Notes: generated by a model not told the origin, from the sequence alone. A stretch of DNA of 5,755 nucleotides from Dehalococcoidia bacterium (GCA_030612345.1 JAUWOB010000067.1:1-5755), one strand, 5' to 3'; shown: positions 1-5,755, counted from the first letter of the stretch. Numbers and translations are program-made.

Positions 1-52
1 TGTGCTTCCCTCTGTTCTTCTTCACGCCTTTTAGTTTCACTCTGTTCGCCAT
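1..52 (-). CDS. Possible 5' end of an unidentified gene (runs off left edge)
   Basis: An ATG lies 4 bases after the stop codon of the EncFtn-like gene and opens a frame of 17 codons without a stop to the window edge, reading MANRVKLKGVKKNRGKH. The peptide is basic and I do not recognise it. A purine-rich AAGAGGA sits about 12 bases before the ATG, inside the last codons of the upstream gene, so a ribosome site is possible but its spacing is long. Tight spacing and shared strand would make it the second gene of an operon with the EncFtn-like protein. Because only 17 codons are visible, a chance open frame cannot be excluded. An encapsulin shell gene would be the natural partner, but these residues do not resemble the encapsulin N-termini I know. 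Confidence 0.3.
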   Translation of the reverse strand, partial: MANRVKLKGVKKNRGKH

Positions 53-56
53 AGTC

Positions 57-314
57 TTACAAAATCCTCTTCATTTTCTCGGCCTGAATGGGGTCCAGAT
101 TCTGGATTAGCCTCAATAGTTCAGCGACATGCTCCTTTTCCTCTTCAATCACGCGTTCCAGTGCAGTCACAGCCTCTTCATTCTCCAGGCTCAGGACATG
201 TTCCTCATACTGGTTGATAGCCTGCAACTCGCTCACCAAATCGTCGCGGAGCATCGCCAGATCGTCCAGTACAGCCAGCTGTTCCTCGCTGATTTCCTCA
301 GAAGAATAACTCAT
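57..314 (-). CDS. EncFtn-like ferritin-fold iron-binding protein, 85 aa
   Basis: Small acidic, wholly helical-looking protein of the ferritin-like superfamily. From memory it lines up without gaps with the core of Rhodospirillum rubrum encapsulated ferritin: E29 matches ferroxidase residue E32, Y36 matches Y39, and the block EEKEH at 58-62 matches its EEKEH, giving E59 and H62 as the equivalents of E62 and H65. Two such half-sites would meet across a dimer to make a di-iron ferroxidase centre; iron oxidation is therefore the likely role, by family. The tryptophan before the tyrosine is Q35 here. The protein ends at residue 85, just after the third-helix region, and has no C-terminal tail resembling an encapsulin-targeting peptide. 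The start is firmly set by a strong AAGGAGGG site 6 bases upstream (321-328). No convincing promoter is visible; the upstream spacer is an AT-rich repeat-like stretch. Alternative labels would be a rubrerythrin-like or generic two-helix ferritin protein. Confidence 0.8.
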   Translation of the reverse strand: MSYSSEEISEEQLAVLDDLAMLRDDLVSELQAINQYEEHVLSLENEEAVTALERVIEEEKEHVAELLRLIQNLDPIQAEKMKRIL

Positions 315-333
315 CTCTTTCCCTCCTTCTAGT

Positions 334-452
334 AAATCCTAATATCTAAGCTCCAAACTCCAGACAAATCCAAATACCGAAAACTCTTTTCTGCATTTTG
401 GTCATTAGTGCTTTGATATTATCTAGTGTTTCGTATTTAGCACTTAGTATTT
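334..452. repeat. AT-rich intergenic element with imperfect inverted ends
   Basis: The spacer between guaA and the EncFtn-like gene is clearly richer in A and T than its neighbours and is built from recurring words such as CTAA, AAATAC, GGATTT and TTTGGAG (read on the minus strand). Its ends are imperfect inverted repeats: positions 334-350 and the complement of 436-452 agree at 12 of 17 bases. A second inverted pair, AGTGCT (407-412) and AGCACT (439-444), lies in the right half. The pattern of two arms able to pair in several registers resembles small non-coding intergenic repeats or MITE-like elements I associate with environmental bacteria, but that association is memory, not a search. No open frame, promoter of good quality or terminator T-run was seen in it. 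Confidence 0.35.
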
Positions 453-490
453 CCAGTCAACTGGGTAAACTGCAATCCTAGACACGTTGT

Positions 491-2155
491 TTATTCCCAT
501 TCTATAGTTGCCGGCGGCTTACTGGTAATATCGTAAACCACTCTGTTGATACCGGGCACTTCGTTGATTATGCGGTGCGATATTCCGGCAAGGAGATCGT
601 GGGGCAAGCGGGCCCAGTCAGCAGTCATGGCATCCTCGCTAGTTATAGCTCTCACCGCTATCAAGTAGCCATAAGTCCTGTAGTCGCCCATGACTCCAAC
701 GCTCTTGACGTCAGTGAGTATGGCAAAGCTTTGCCAAAGCTGCCGGTAAAGCTTAGCCTTCTTGATCTCGCTCATCAGAATCCAATCGGCCGCCCGTAGT
801 ATCTCCAGCTTCTCGTGTGTCACTTCACCAATGATGCGAATGGATAATCCCGGTCCAGGAAACGGCTGTCGCCAGATCATATCCTCGGGCAGGCCTAGAG
901 CTAATCCCACTTCTCGAACCTCATCCTTGAACAAATACCTCAGTGGCTCGATAAGAGTGAACTTCATCTTGGCCGGTAATCCGCCGACATTATGATGGCT
1001 CTTTATCTTATGGGCAGCTTTGGTCTCCGGAGATGTGCTTTCAATGACATCGGGATAGAGGGTGCCCTGCGCTAGAAAACCAATCTTGCCTAATTTGGCC
1101 GCTTCTTCCTCGAAAATCTGGATAAACTCGTTTCCCACTAAGTGTCGCTTTCTTTCAGGATCGCTAACTCCCTTAAGCTGCTCTAAGAACCTGTCGGTAG
1201 CATCTATGTAAACTACATCCATCTTAAGGTTACGCTTGAAGGTCTTAAGCACCCTTTCCGGTTCGTCACGTCGCAACAGACCATTGTTTATGAAGATGCA
1301 GGTCAGCTTATTGTTGATGGCTTTATCAATAAGGGTAGCCGTTACCGCCGAATCGACGCCTCCGGAAAGAGCACAAACCACTCTGCCGTCAGTCACTTGC
1401 TCTTTGATCTTGGCTACGCTCTCCGCAATGAAATTGGCTGGTGTCCAATTACCCTGGCAACCGCATATTTGCAGCACGAAGTTCTGGAATATAGTCTTCC
1501 CGTGAGCCGTGTGTACCACTTCCGGGTGAAACTGCAATCCATACATGCCACTATCATTACCTACAACAGCAAACGGCGAATTCTCAGTATAAGCCAGACT
1601 CCTGAAGCCTGGAGGCAGCTCCATTATCTGGTCACCATGGCTCATCCACACCGGGAGAGACGCAGGCAGACCGGTCAAGAGAGGGGAGTCTTCAGTACTC
1701 AGGTGCAGAATTGTGTGTCCATACTCGTGTCTTGTTCCCCGAGCTATCTGTCCACCTAAGTCGTACGCGACAGCCAGCATACCATAGCAGATGCCCATTA
1801 CAGGTAGATGGTTTTCGTAGATATAGGGTAAAGGCAGAGGCGCGCCAGAATCGTAGACGCTCGCCGGGCCCCCCGAAAGTATGAACCCCCGCGGGTTAAG
1901 AGGAGCTATTTTCTCCCAGGGCGTATCGTAAGACACAAGTTCGCAGTAAACACGGCATTCCCGTACCCGCCTGGCAATGAGCATGCTATACTGGGAGCCA
2001 AAGTCGAGTACTATTATAGTTTCACGTTCGCCTGGCCGCGGCTCAGGCTCAACTACAGGCTGCTCACCGCGCAGTTGTTTGGCCAACTCCAGATAAGCGG
2101 AGACCTCGATATCATCGCTGGCAGCGATTCTGTGGCTTTGCGGCTTCTTTTTCAT
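491..2155 (-). CDS. guaA: GMP synthase (glutamine-hydrolysing)
   Basis: Cytoplasmic enzyme converting XMP, ATP and glutamine to GMP, the last step of de novo guanine nucleotide synthesis. The class I glutaminase domain spans about residues 46-232, with LDFGSQ at 50-55, nucleophile C123 in GICYGM, and H210 and E212 of the triad in FHPEV. The ATP-pyrophosphatase domain follows, with its P-loop SGGVDS at 264-269, and the C-terminal dimerisation domain carries [16 protein letters not shown] and ends in the canonical KPPATIEWE. At 554 residues it is longer than the usual 510-525 because about 45 residues precede the first glutaminase strand. The ATG has no good ribosome site upstream, yet no better in-frame start is visible before M58, which lies inside the domain. 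Unusual feature: the Gln normally following GICYGM is L127. It is divergent from tsaC, and no convincing terminator follows. The identity is secure; only the start is uncertain. Confidence 0.97.
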   Translation of the reverse strand: MKKKPQSHRIAASDDIEVSAYLELAKQLRGEQPVVEPEPRPGERETIIVLDFGSQYSMLIARRVRECRVYCELVSYDTPWEKIAPLNPRGFILSGGPASVYDSGAPLPLPYIYENHLPVMGICYGMLAVAYDLGGQIARGTRHEYGHTILHLSTEDSPLLTGLPASLPVWMSHGDQIMELPPGFRSLAYTENSPFAVVGNDSGMYGLQFHPEVVHTAHGKTIFQNFVLQICGCQGNWTPANFIAESVAKIKEQVTDGRVVCALSGGVDSAVTATLIDKAINNKLTCIFINNGLLRRDEPERVLKTFKRNLKMDVVYIDATDRFLEQLKGVSDPERKRHLVGNEFIQIFEEEAAKLGKIGFLAQGTLYPDVIESTSPETKAAHKIKSHHNVGGLPAKMKFTLIEPLRYLFKDEVREVGLALGLPEDMIWRQPFPGPGLSIRIIGEVTHEKLEILRAADWILMSEIKKAKLYRQLWQSFAILTDVKSVGVMGDYRTYGYLIAVRAITSEDAMTADWARLPHDLLAGISHRIINEVPGINRVVYDITSKPPATIEWE

Positions 2156-2170
2156 TGCGGACGCACTGTG

Positions 2171-2221
2171 TCAGATGAATGTAGCTTATCACTATCGGGA
2201 GCCATTATCAAATCAGATGAA
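2171..2221. repeat. Direct repeat pair TCAGATGAA in the guaA-tsaC divergent spacer
   Basis: TCAGATGAA occurs at 2171-2179 and again at 2213-2221, exactly 42 bases apart, or about four helical turns. Each copy is followed by a half of an inverted pair: ATGTAG at 2179-2184 and CTACAT at 2222-2227. The two copies flank a possible guaA -10 element. They could be an operator pair or leader-hairpin arms, but nine bases can recur by chance and no known operator is recognised. Confidence 0.3.
2204..2209 (-). promoter_or_regulatory. Weak candidate -10 element for guaA
   Basis: On the minus strand this reads GATAAT, one base from TATAAT, and would place the transcript start about 42 bases before the guaA ATG. 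No acceptable -35 lies at normal spacing and there is no TGn extension. Alternatively TTGATA overlapping it could serve as a -35 for a poor TAAGCT element 17 bases further on. Neither arrangement is strong. Confidence 0.25.
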
Positions 2222-2323
2222 CTACATCCTCCTGCCAGCCAGCACACTCTCTGACTCATCGTCACGGCTCTCGTAAGGTTCGCTAGGTAGGAAGGAAGGG
2301 ACTTCTGCCCCGAGCAAGCGCCG

Positions 2324-2332
2324 TGCTATACT
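2324..2332 (+). promoter_or_regulatory. Extended -10 promoter for tsaC-rpiB
   Basis: TGCTATACT fits the extended -10 pattern TGn-TATAAT with one mismatch. No good -35 lies 16-18 bases upstream, which is tolerable for extended -10 promoters. Usual spacing puts the transcript start near 2339, only about 7 bases before the tsaC ATG, so the mRNA would be nearly leaderless. Confidence 0.55.
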
Positions 2333-2345
2333 AAACTTAAGAGGA

Positions 2346-3071
2346 ATGAGTGCTTTACGGCGAGAAATCAACGAAGCAGTAGAAATCCTTAGAAAGGGTG
2401 GCGTGGTCGCCTTCCCTACTGATACGGTCTACGGCCTGGGAGCCGACGCCCTAAACTGTGCGGCAGTGGCAAGGATTTATGACATCAAGGGCCGGCCCAG
2501 GGATAGACAACTCCCCTTGCTTATCGCCGATGTGGAGAGATTGGCTGCTCTGGCCAACCCAATACCGGGAATCGCCTGGTTCTTGGCGAGGCGCTTTTGG
2601 CCCGGCGGGTTGACTCTGGTGCTACGAAAGGCAGATTCCCTGCCTGCTCATCTAGCTCCAGGGCCCGCCATAGCGGTACGCGTTCCTAACCACCCGGTTT
2701 GTCTGGCTCTCATTAAAGGTCTGAGCAACCCCATAATCGGAACCAGCGCTAATCCCAGCGGCCAACCCTCAGTTCTGACCGCCGATGAAGTTGCACAGCA
2801 GTTGGGGGGAAGAATCGACTTGATCATCAAGGGAGGCAAATGCCCCGGCGGCAGGGAATCCACAGTGGTGGACGTCAGCGGTCAATCGCCCCTGGTTTTG
2901 CGTGAGGGCCTCATACCCTCATATGAGATCGACAAGGCTTGTCAGGAATACCTGGAACTGGATGAATTCCAGAAGGACTTGCCCCAGTCTGCGGCGCCCG
3001 ATACACTTGACACTCGGGAGTCAAAGAGTTCACAGGGAAAGCACAACGTTTTTTCAGGCGGATTAAGATGA
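2346..3071 (+). CDS. tsaC: L-threonylcarbamoyladenylate synthase (TsaC/Sua5/YwlC family)
   Basis: Makes threonylcarbamoyl-AMP from threonine, bicarbonate and ATP, the first step of the t6A37 modification of ANN-decoding tRNAs. The YrdC-like fold is shown by PTDTVYGLG at 24-32, KGRPRDRQLPL at 48-58, FWPGGLTLVL at 84-93, the RVP strand at 112-114, IGTSANPSG at 131-139 and STVVDVSG at 172-179, followed by LREGLI at 185-190. WPGG replaces the commoner WPGP. It is the short type: the extra Sua5 domain is absent, and only a polar tail of about 45 residues follows. The ATG is the first possible start after an in-frame stop at 2274-2276. A GAGG ribosome site lies just one base before it, far closer than normal, which fits the nearly leaderless transcript predicted from the upstream -10. 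The stop overlaps the rpiB start as ATGA, implying coupled translation. The TsaC-RpiB pairing also occurs in Firmicutes (ywlC-ywlF region). Confidence 0.93.
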   Translation: MSALRREINEAVEILRKGGVVAFPTDTVYGLGADALNCAAVARIYDIKGRPRDRQLPLLIADVERLAALANPIPGIAWFLARRFWPGGLTLVLRKADSLPAHLAPGPAIAVRVPNHPVCLALIKGLSNPIIGTSANPSGQPSVLTADEVAQQLGGRIDLIIKGGKCPGGRESTVVDVSGQSPLVLREGLIPSYEIDKACQEYLELDEFQKDLPQSAAPDTLDTRESKSSQGKHNVFSGGLR

Positions 3072-3550
3072 TGAAGCGCATTGCCATAGGCTGTGACCAC
3101 CGAGGCCTTGCCGTGAAGGAGCTGATCATGTCCTTTCTGCAAGACTCGGGTCATAGCTATCAGGATTTTGGTTCCTACAACACCGACCCTGTGGATTATC
3201 CTGACACCGCCCTGGAAGTCGGGGAGGCAGTGGCCTCGGGCAGTTTTGCCCAGGGCATTCTTATATGCAGCAGTGGCATAGGAATGAGCATAGCTGCCAA
3301 CAAGATAAAAGGCATAAGGGCGGCCCTCTGCCATGATGTATTTGCATCACGACGGGCCCGCCGGCACAACGACGCCAACGTTCTGTGCCTCAGGGGAGAG
3401 TCCATTGATGCTGAGTCAGCTCTGGCAATCGTGGGGACTTTCTTAGCGACGGATTTTGGAGGCGGCAGACACATAAGAAGGGTGGATAAAATAAAGGCTT
3501 TGGAGGAAGACTCGCACGATAGTGACCTTGCCTCTAAGGGTGCTTCCTGA
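3068..3550 (+). CDS. rpiB: Ribose-5-phosphate isomerase B
   Basis: Interconverts ribulose 5-phosphate and ribose 5-phosphate in the non-oxidative pentose phosphate pathway, supplying ribose for nucleotides. The RpiB/LacAB family is clear: GCDHRG at 8-13 with D10 and H11, DYP at 43-45, and the active-site loop ICSSGIGMSIAANK at 66-79 with C67 equivalent to the catalytic Cys of E. coli RpiB. RRHNDANVL at 98-106 carries H100, equivalent to E. coli H99. CSSG replaces the E. coli CGTG; the Ser for Thr change is conservative. GGGRHIRRV near the C-terminus is also typical. At 160 residues it is slightly longer than the usual 145-150, through a polar C-terminal tail. Two ATGs stand in tandem (3068 and 3071); the first overlaps the tsaC stop as ATGA, with a GGCGG-type site upstream, so translation is probably coupled. 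Only 20 bases separate its stop from that of the convergent MetE-like gene, and no clear terminator is seen there. Confidence 0.95.
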   Translation: MMKRIAIGCDHRGLAVKELIMSFLQDSGHSYQDFGSYNTDPVDYPDTALEVGEAVASGSFAQGILICSSGIGMSIAANKIKGIRAALCHDVFASRRARRHNDANVLCLRGESIDAESALAIVGTFLATDFGGGRHIRRVDKIKALEEDSHDSDLASKGAS

Positions 3551-3570
3551 GGGGCAAGCAATTCGCGGTG

Positions 3571-4611
3571 TCACGCCACATAGCGACTTCGTATGGATTG
3601 AGACAGCTCAGCTGTCAGTGCCAGGGCCTGACTTGCTGCTTCCGGCGACAAGCCTGCCAGGCCACAAGAAGGGGTGACCAGCCCTTGAGCTGTAATCCGT
3701 TTGAAGCTAAGGCCATCCCTGGTGAATGGAGCCATGGCTTCTTCCAGGCGGTCACGTAAGCCGGGCAAGGACTCCTTGGCTAAGGCCTCTTCCTCGCTGG
3801 GAACTATCCCCCAGGCAATGCTGCCGCCCCGCTCAAGGAAAGACCTCACCTTGTCGGAGTGCGAGCTTAGAGAAGAGGCATAATTGTAGGCATCAAAGCT
3901 GAGAATATCAACTGCGGTATCCAGCAGTACCGACCAATCGGTGTTTCCGCAGCAATGCAATCCCTTTATGCCCTTGATTCCCTTGAACACCTCGTCCAGC
4001 AGACCGGGCACTTTCTCCTCAGGAATAGGAGTGAAAACCGAGCCTAAGGAAACCAGGCAAGGCTCATCAACGAAGATAATGGTGTTAGGGCATATCTTCC
4101 TCAAGGTGTTCTCCTGCCACGAAGCTTTCAGTCGCAGAAACTTAGCCGCGGTCTCAGCCAAAGTGTCATCATAGAGGATGCCTAAGCCATCCGAGCGGGT
4201 GACGGTCAGACCCCAGGTGATGGGACCTGTCACCTGCCCTTTGACTATTTCACTGCCCTTCGCTCTGGACAGGAAGGCATAAAGCCCGGCGGCATATTCG
4301 CTTGAAATGCCATAGTCACGGGCATTGTCCTGCTCACAATCAGTGTGGATTCGCTCCAGCTGGCCCTCAAAATCATGTGATGGCCCGATGTGAATTCGGT
4401 CTCCATCTATGACCGCTCCCGGGAAACCTTCGCTGTATTGGACAACCATGTTTTCCGAGGGAGAGCGCCTCGGCAGTTGCGGCCAGACCGGTATGTCAGG
4501 GAGGTGCTTCATGACAATCGAGCAGGCCTCGTCAGGATCCGTGTGAGGCATGCTGCCAATAGCAGTAGGCAAGCATCCGAACTCATGCCTGGTCGACATC
4601 TTCCCCCTCAT
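3571..4611 (-). CDS. MetE-like zinc methyltransferase-family protein (core methionine synthase-like)
   Basis: A single TIM-barrel protein of the MetE C-terminal / uroporphyrinogen decarboxylase superfamily, 346 residues from the chosen ATG. It has no folate-binding N-terminal half, so it resembles 'core' methionine synthases (Mes families) that take methyl groups from corrinoid proteins. Numbering from a TTG one codon upstream, visible marks are IGSMPHTDP at 19-27, WPQLP at 44-48, GQVTGPITW at 126-134, DEP at 183-185, LHCCGN at 219-224 and TPSCGL at 314-319. By alignment to MetE, H220, C222 and C317 match three zinc ligands; the fourth, normally Glu, falls on D241 in LSFDAYN. The start is ambiguous: TTG at 4614, ATG at 4611 with AGG 7 bases upstream, or ATG at 4599 with AGGGGG very close. 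All overlap the end of mtnP, implying coupled translation. The superfamily call is firm; homocysteine methylation is inferred from fold, ligands and the mtnP context. Other corrinoid or thiol methyltransferase roles remain possible. Confidence 0.8.
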   Translation of the reverse strand: MRGKMSTRHEFGCLPTAIGSMPHTDPDEACSIVMKHLPDIPVWPQLPRRSPSENMVVQYSEGFPGAVIDGDRIHIGPSHDFEGQLERIHTDCEQDNARDYGISSEYAAGLYAFLSRAKGSEIVKGQVTGPITWGLTVTRSDGLGILYDDTLAETAAKFLRLKASWQENTLRKICPNTIIFVDEPCLVSLGSVFTPIPEEKVPGLLDEVFKGIKGIKGLHCCGNTDWSVLLDTAVDILSFDAYNYASSLSSHSDKVRSFLERGGSIAWGIVPSEEEALAKESLPGLRDRLEEAMAPFTRDGLSFKRITAQGLVTPSCGLAGLSPEAASQALALTAELSQSIRSRYVA

Positions 4612-5470
4612 CAAGATACCTGCCGATCAGCAAGTCCAGTTCTTTCCTCTTTCTCTCCGGGATGTGTTCACTCTCTGTGGCGATGGCACCCTTGAGGGCG
4701 TTAGCACAGGGGCAGTCTCGTTCTTGCCGTATCGAAGGTAATAGTAGCTTCAGGATGCCCTTGACAGTATCAATGCCCCTTTGCAGGTTAGTCAAGATCA
4801 TCTCCGTAGTCACCGACTCATAATGGGGATGCCAGCAATCATAATCTGTGACGAAGGCAATTGTGGCGTAGCAGATCTCCGCCTCTCTGGCTAACTTAGC
4901 TTCAGGCAAAGCTGTCATAGCAATAATGTCAGCACCCCAGGAGCGGTAAAGCCGCGACTCAGCTTTGGTGGAGAACTGCGGACCCTCCATAACCAGATAG
5001 GTGCCTCCTTTGTGCACTCTGGCTCCAAGCTTCGCGCCTGCCTCAAACATGAGTTGACTCAAGACAGGACAGAAAGGTTCAGCAAGAGACACATGCCCCA
5101 CTATCCCGTCTGTGAAGAAGGTGCTGCTTCTTCCTCTGGTCCAATCTATTAGCTGGTCAGGAACAACTACATCCAGAGGTTTTATCTCCTCCTTAAGACT
5201 GCCCACAGCGCTTACAGAGATAATCCTCTCCACCCCCAGAGATTTCAAAGCGTAGATATTGGCTCTGGCCGGTATTTCGGCGGGGCCTATGCGATGTCCT
5301 TCTCCATGTCTGGCGAGAAAGGCGATCTTCACTCCTGCCAGGGTGCCCAGGATAACAGCGTGGCTCGGCTCGCCGAAAGGCGTACTTACTTCTACCCTGT
5401 CCGCGCCCGTCAGTCCCTCAATCCCATAAAGACCGCTTCCCCCGATGATGCCGACTCTTGCATCAAGCAT
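4583..5470 (-). CDS. mtnP: S-methyl-5'-thioadenosine phosphorylase
   Basis: Phosphorolyses methylthioadenosine, a by-product of polyamine synthesis and other SAM reactions, to adenine and 5-methylthioribose 1-phosphate. It is a trimeric-type purine nucleoside phosphorylase family member: IGGSGLY at 9-15, TPFGEPS at 30-36, the phosphate-site RHGEGH at 54-59, SAVGSL at 87-92, DQLID at 105-109, EGPQFST at 162-168 and MTALPEAKLAREAEICYA at 185-202. TDYDCW at 208-213 supplies the Asp residues that select 6-aminopurines, favouring MTAP over guanosine/inosine phosphorylases, which carry Asn there. A184 sits before MT where Gly or Asn is usual. The C-terminal CPCANAL and following helix are typical of bacterial MTAP, and 295 residues is normal. 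The start is supported by AGAGGAG (5475-5481) at good spacing and an extended -10 promoter about 32 bases upstream. The end overlaps the MetE-like gene, so both are likely on one transcript. No other methionine-salvage gene is in view. Confidence 0.95.
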   Translation of the reverse strand: MLDARVGIIGGSGLYGIEGLTGADRVEVSTPFGEPSHAVILGTLAGVKIAFLARHGEGHRIGPAEIPARANIYALKSLGVERIISVSAVGSLKEEIKPLDVVVPDQLIDWTRGRSSTFFTDGIVGHVSLAEPFCPVLSQLMFEAGAKLGARVHKGGTYLVMEGPQFSTKAESRLYRSWGADIIAMTALPEAKLAREAEICYATIAFVTDYDCWHPHYESVTTEMILTNLQRGIDTVKGILKLLLPSIRQERDCPCANALKGAIATESEHIPERKRKELDLLIGRYLDEGEDVDQA

Positions 5471-5501
5471 TGCACTCCTCTGTTCTCACTTTTTCTCAGC
5501 G

Positions 5502-5510
5502 ATTATAACA
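5502..5510 (-). promoter_or_regulatory. Extended -10 promoter for mtnP and the MetE-like gene
   Basis: On the minus strand this reads TGTTATAAT, a perfect TGn-TATAAT extended -10. The -35 region 17 bases upstream is poor, which such promoters tolerate. The predicted transcript start near 5495 gives a leader of about 25 bases containing the AGAGGAG ribosome site. It lies only about 65 bases from the insertion sequence edge, so it is intact. Confidence 0.65.
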
Positions 5511-5574
5511 CAAGAAGATGCTTAGACTTAGCTAGAAGACCATGCTGTAGTTCATACGCAGGAAAGCGCGATAC

Positions 5575-5600
5575 TGACGTGCCCCCCGAAAATAGGTCCA
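5575..5600 (+). repeat. Putative left terminal inverted repeat of the insertion sequence
   Basis: Starts TGACGTGCCCCCCGAAAA and ends around GGTCCA, a layout (TG, C-run, A-run, GGTCCA) I associate with IS3-family termini. The matching right repeat is not in the window, so the exact length cannot be set. Confidence 0.5.
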
Positions 5601-5646
5601 CTTGGAATGCGAGACTCTTGTAGAATAAGAACAGGAGGAAGCATTT

Positions 5647-5755
5647 GTGAAAACGAGAAGATATTCGGAGGCGCAGGTATTCAGGATTCTCAAAGAAGTT
5701 GAATCGGGAATGCCGGTGGTTAACGCTGCTCGGGAGCACGGCGTTTCACCGGCCA
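5647..5755 (+). CDS. IS3-family transposase OrfA, N-terminal part
   Basis: The first 36 residues begin KTRRYSEAQVFRILKEVESG and continue into NAAREHGVSPA, the helix-turn-helix opening of IS3-family OrfA proteins (HTH_Tnp_1 type, compare the general pattern K-R-F-T/S-E-E-Q-I-I-x-I-L-K-E-x-E-x-G ... C/A-R-x-H-G-I/V-S). OrfA binds the element's terminal repeats; in the family a downstream OrfB with a DDE catalytic domain is made by frameshifting. The start is a GTG, chosen because a perfect AGGAGG lies at 5633-5638 with an 8-base spacer and no ATG is nearby. The frame is open to the window edge, so intactness cannot be judged. Confidence 0.85.
   Translation, partial: MKTRRYSEAQVFRILKEVESGMPVVNAAREHGVSPA

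Larger units (their letters stand above)
5575..5755 (+). mobile_element. Left end of an IS3-family-type insertion sequence (truncated by window)
   Basis: The element begins at a TG dinucleotide at 5575, as IS3-family ends do, followed by a C-rich then A-rich terminus, and carries the start of an OrfA-type transposase gene on the plus strand. The edge is inferred from the terminal pattern, since the right end and any 3-4 bp target duplication lie outside the window. It sits upstream of and divergent from mtnP, leaving about 104 bases of host sequence before that gene. The element's internal -10 may be TAGAAT at 5621-5626. Confidence 0.72.

Noticed and set aside
453..464. Palindrome CCAGTCAACTGG just after guaA as a terminator
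   Set aside because: The stem is only 4-5 pairs with a tiny loop, and no T-run follows on the minus strand.
1397..1759. 120-codon plus-strand open frame
   Set aside because: It lies wholly antisense to guaA, encodes no recognisable protein and is explained by the guaA codons.
491..2155. guaA as a pseudogene because of the Gln-to-Leu change
   Set aside because: The frame is intact over 554 codons and all other catalytic and C-terminal motifs are present, so a single substitution does not show loss of function.
2156..2345. Purine riboswitch upstream of guaA
   Set aside because: None of the conserved purine-riboswitch junction sequences are present in the spacer on the minus strand.
2942..3334. 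130-codon minus-strand open frame across the tsaC-rpiB junction
   Set aside because: Both overlapping plus-strand genes are well-conserved families; this frame has no recognisable motifs or ribosome site.
3551..3570. Bidirectional terminator between convergent rpiB and the MetE-like gene
   Set aside because: The 20-base gap and flanks contain only a very short imperfect stem and no T-rich tract on either strand.
5503..5739. 78-codon minus-strand open frame at the right edge
   Set aside because: It runs antisense through the insertion sequence terminus and OrfA start, and has no family resemblance.

Overview
This window reads as an ordinary stretch of a bacterial chromosome, dense in housekeeping genes and ending in the left edge of an insertion sequence. 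The flavour of the proteins (GuaA wording, the TsaC-RpiB pair, an anaerobe-type MetE-like core protein beside MTA phosphorylase, moderate GC) suggests an anaerobic bacterium of the Chloroflexota, possibly Dehalococcoidia. That placement is inference from sequence style, not from a marker gene or a search.

Layout. Minus strand, 1-314: a possible gene start running off the left edge, preceded by a small protein that aligns closely with the encapsulated-ferritin (EncFtn) fold. Positions 315-490 hold an AT-rich intergenic stretch with imperfect inverted ends that looks like a small repeat element. Minus strand, 491-2155: guaA (GMP synthase), with an N-terminal extension and a Gln-to-Leu change in the glutaminase nucleophile motif. 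Positions 2156-2345 are a divergent intergenic region with a 9-bp direct repeat and an extended -10 promoter. Plus strand, 2346-3550: tsaC-rpiB, overlapping by ATGA. Minus strand, 5470-3571: mtnP followed by an overlapping MetE-like gene, driven by a near-perfect extended -10 promoter and convergent with rpiB. Positions 5575-5755: the left end of an IS3-type insertion sequence with the start of its OrfA.

How the genes fit together. tsaC makes the threonylcarbamoyl-AMP used for tRNA t6A; rpiB interconverts pentose phosphates; guaA finishes GMP synthesis. mtnP removes methylthioadenosine, a by-product of SAM use, and its partner belongs to the zinc methionine-synthase superfamily, so that pair is plausibly a methionine/SAM-cycle unit. 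No complete new system is evident. The points most worth a second look are the EncFtn-like protein with no visible encapsulin-targeting tail, the mtnP/MetE-like unit with an altered zinc ligand, the GuaA motif substitution and the AT-rich intergenic element.
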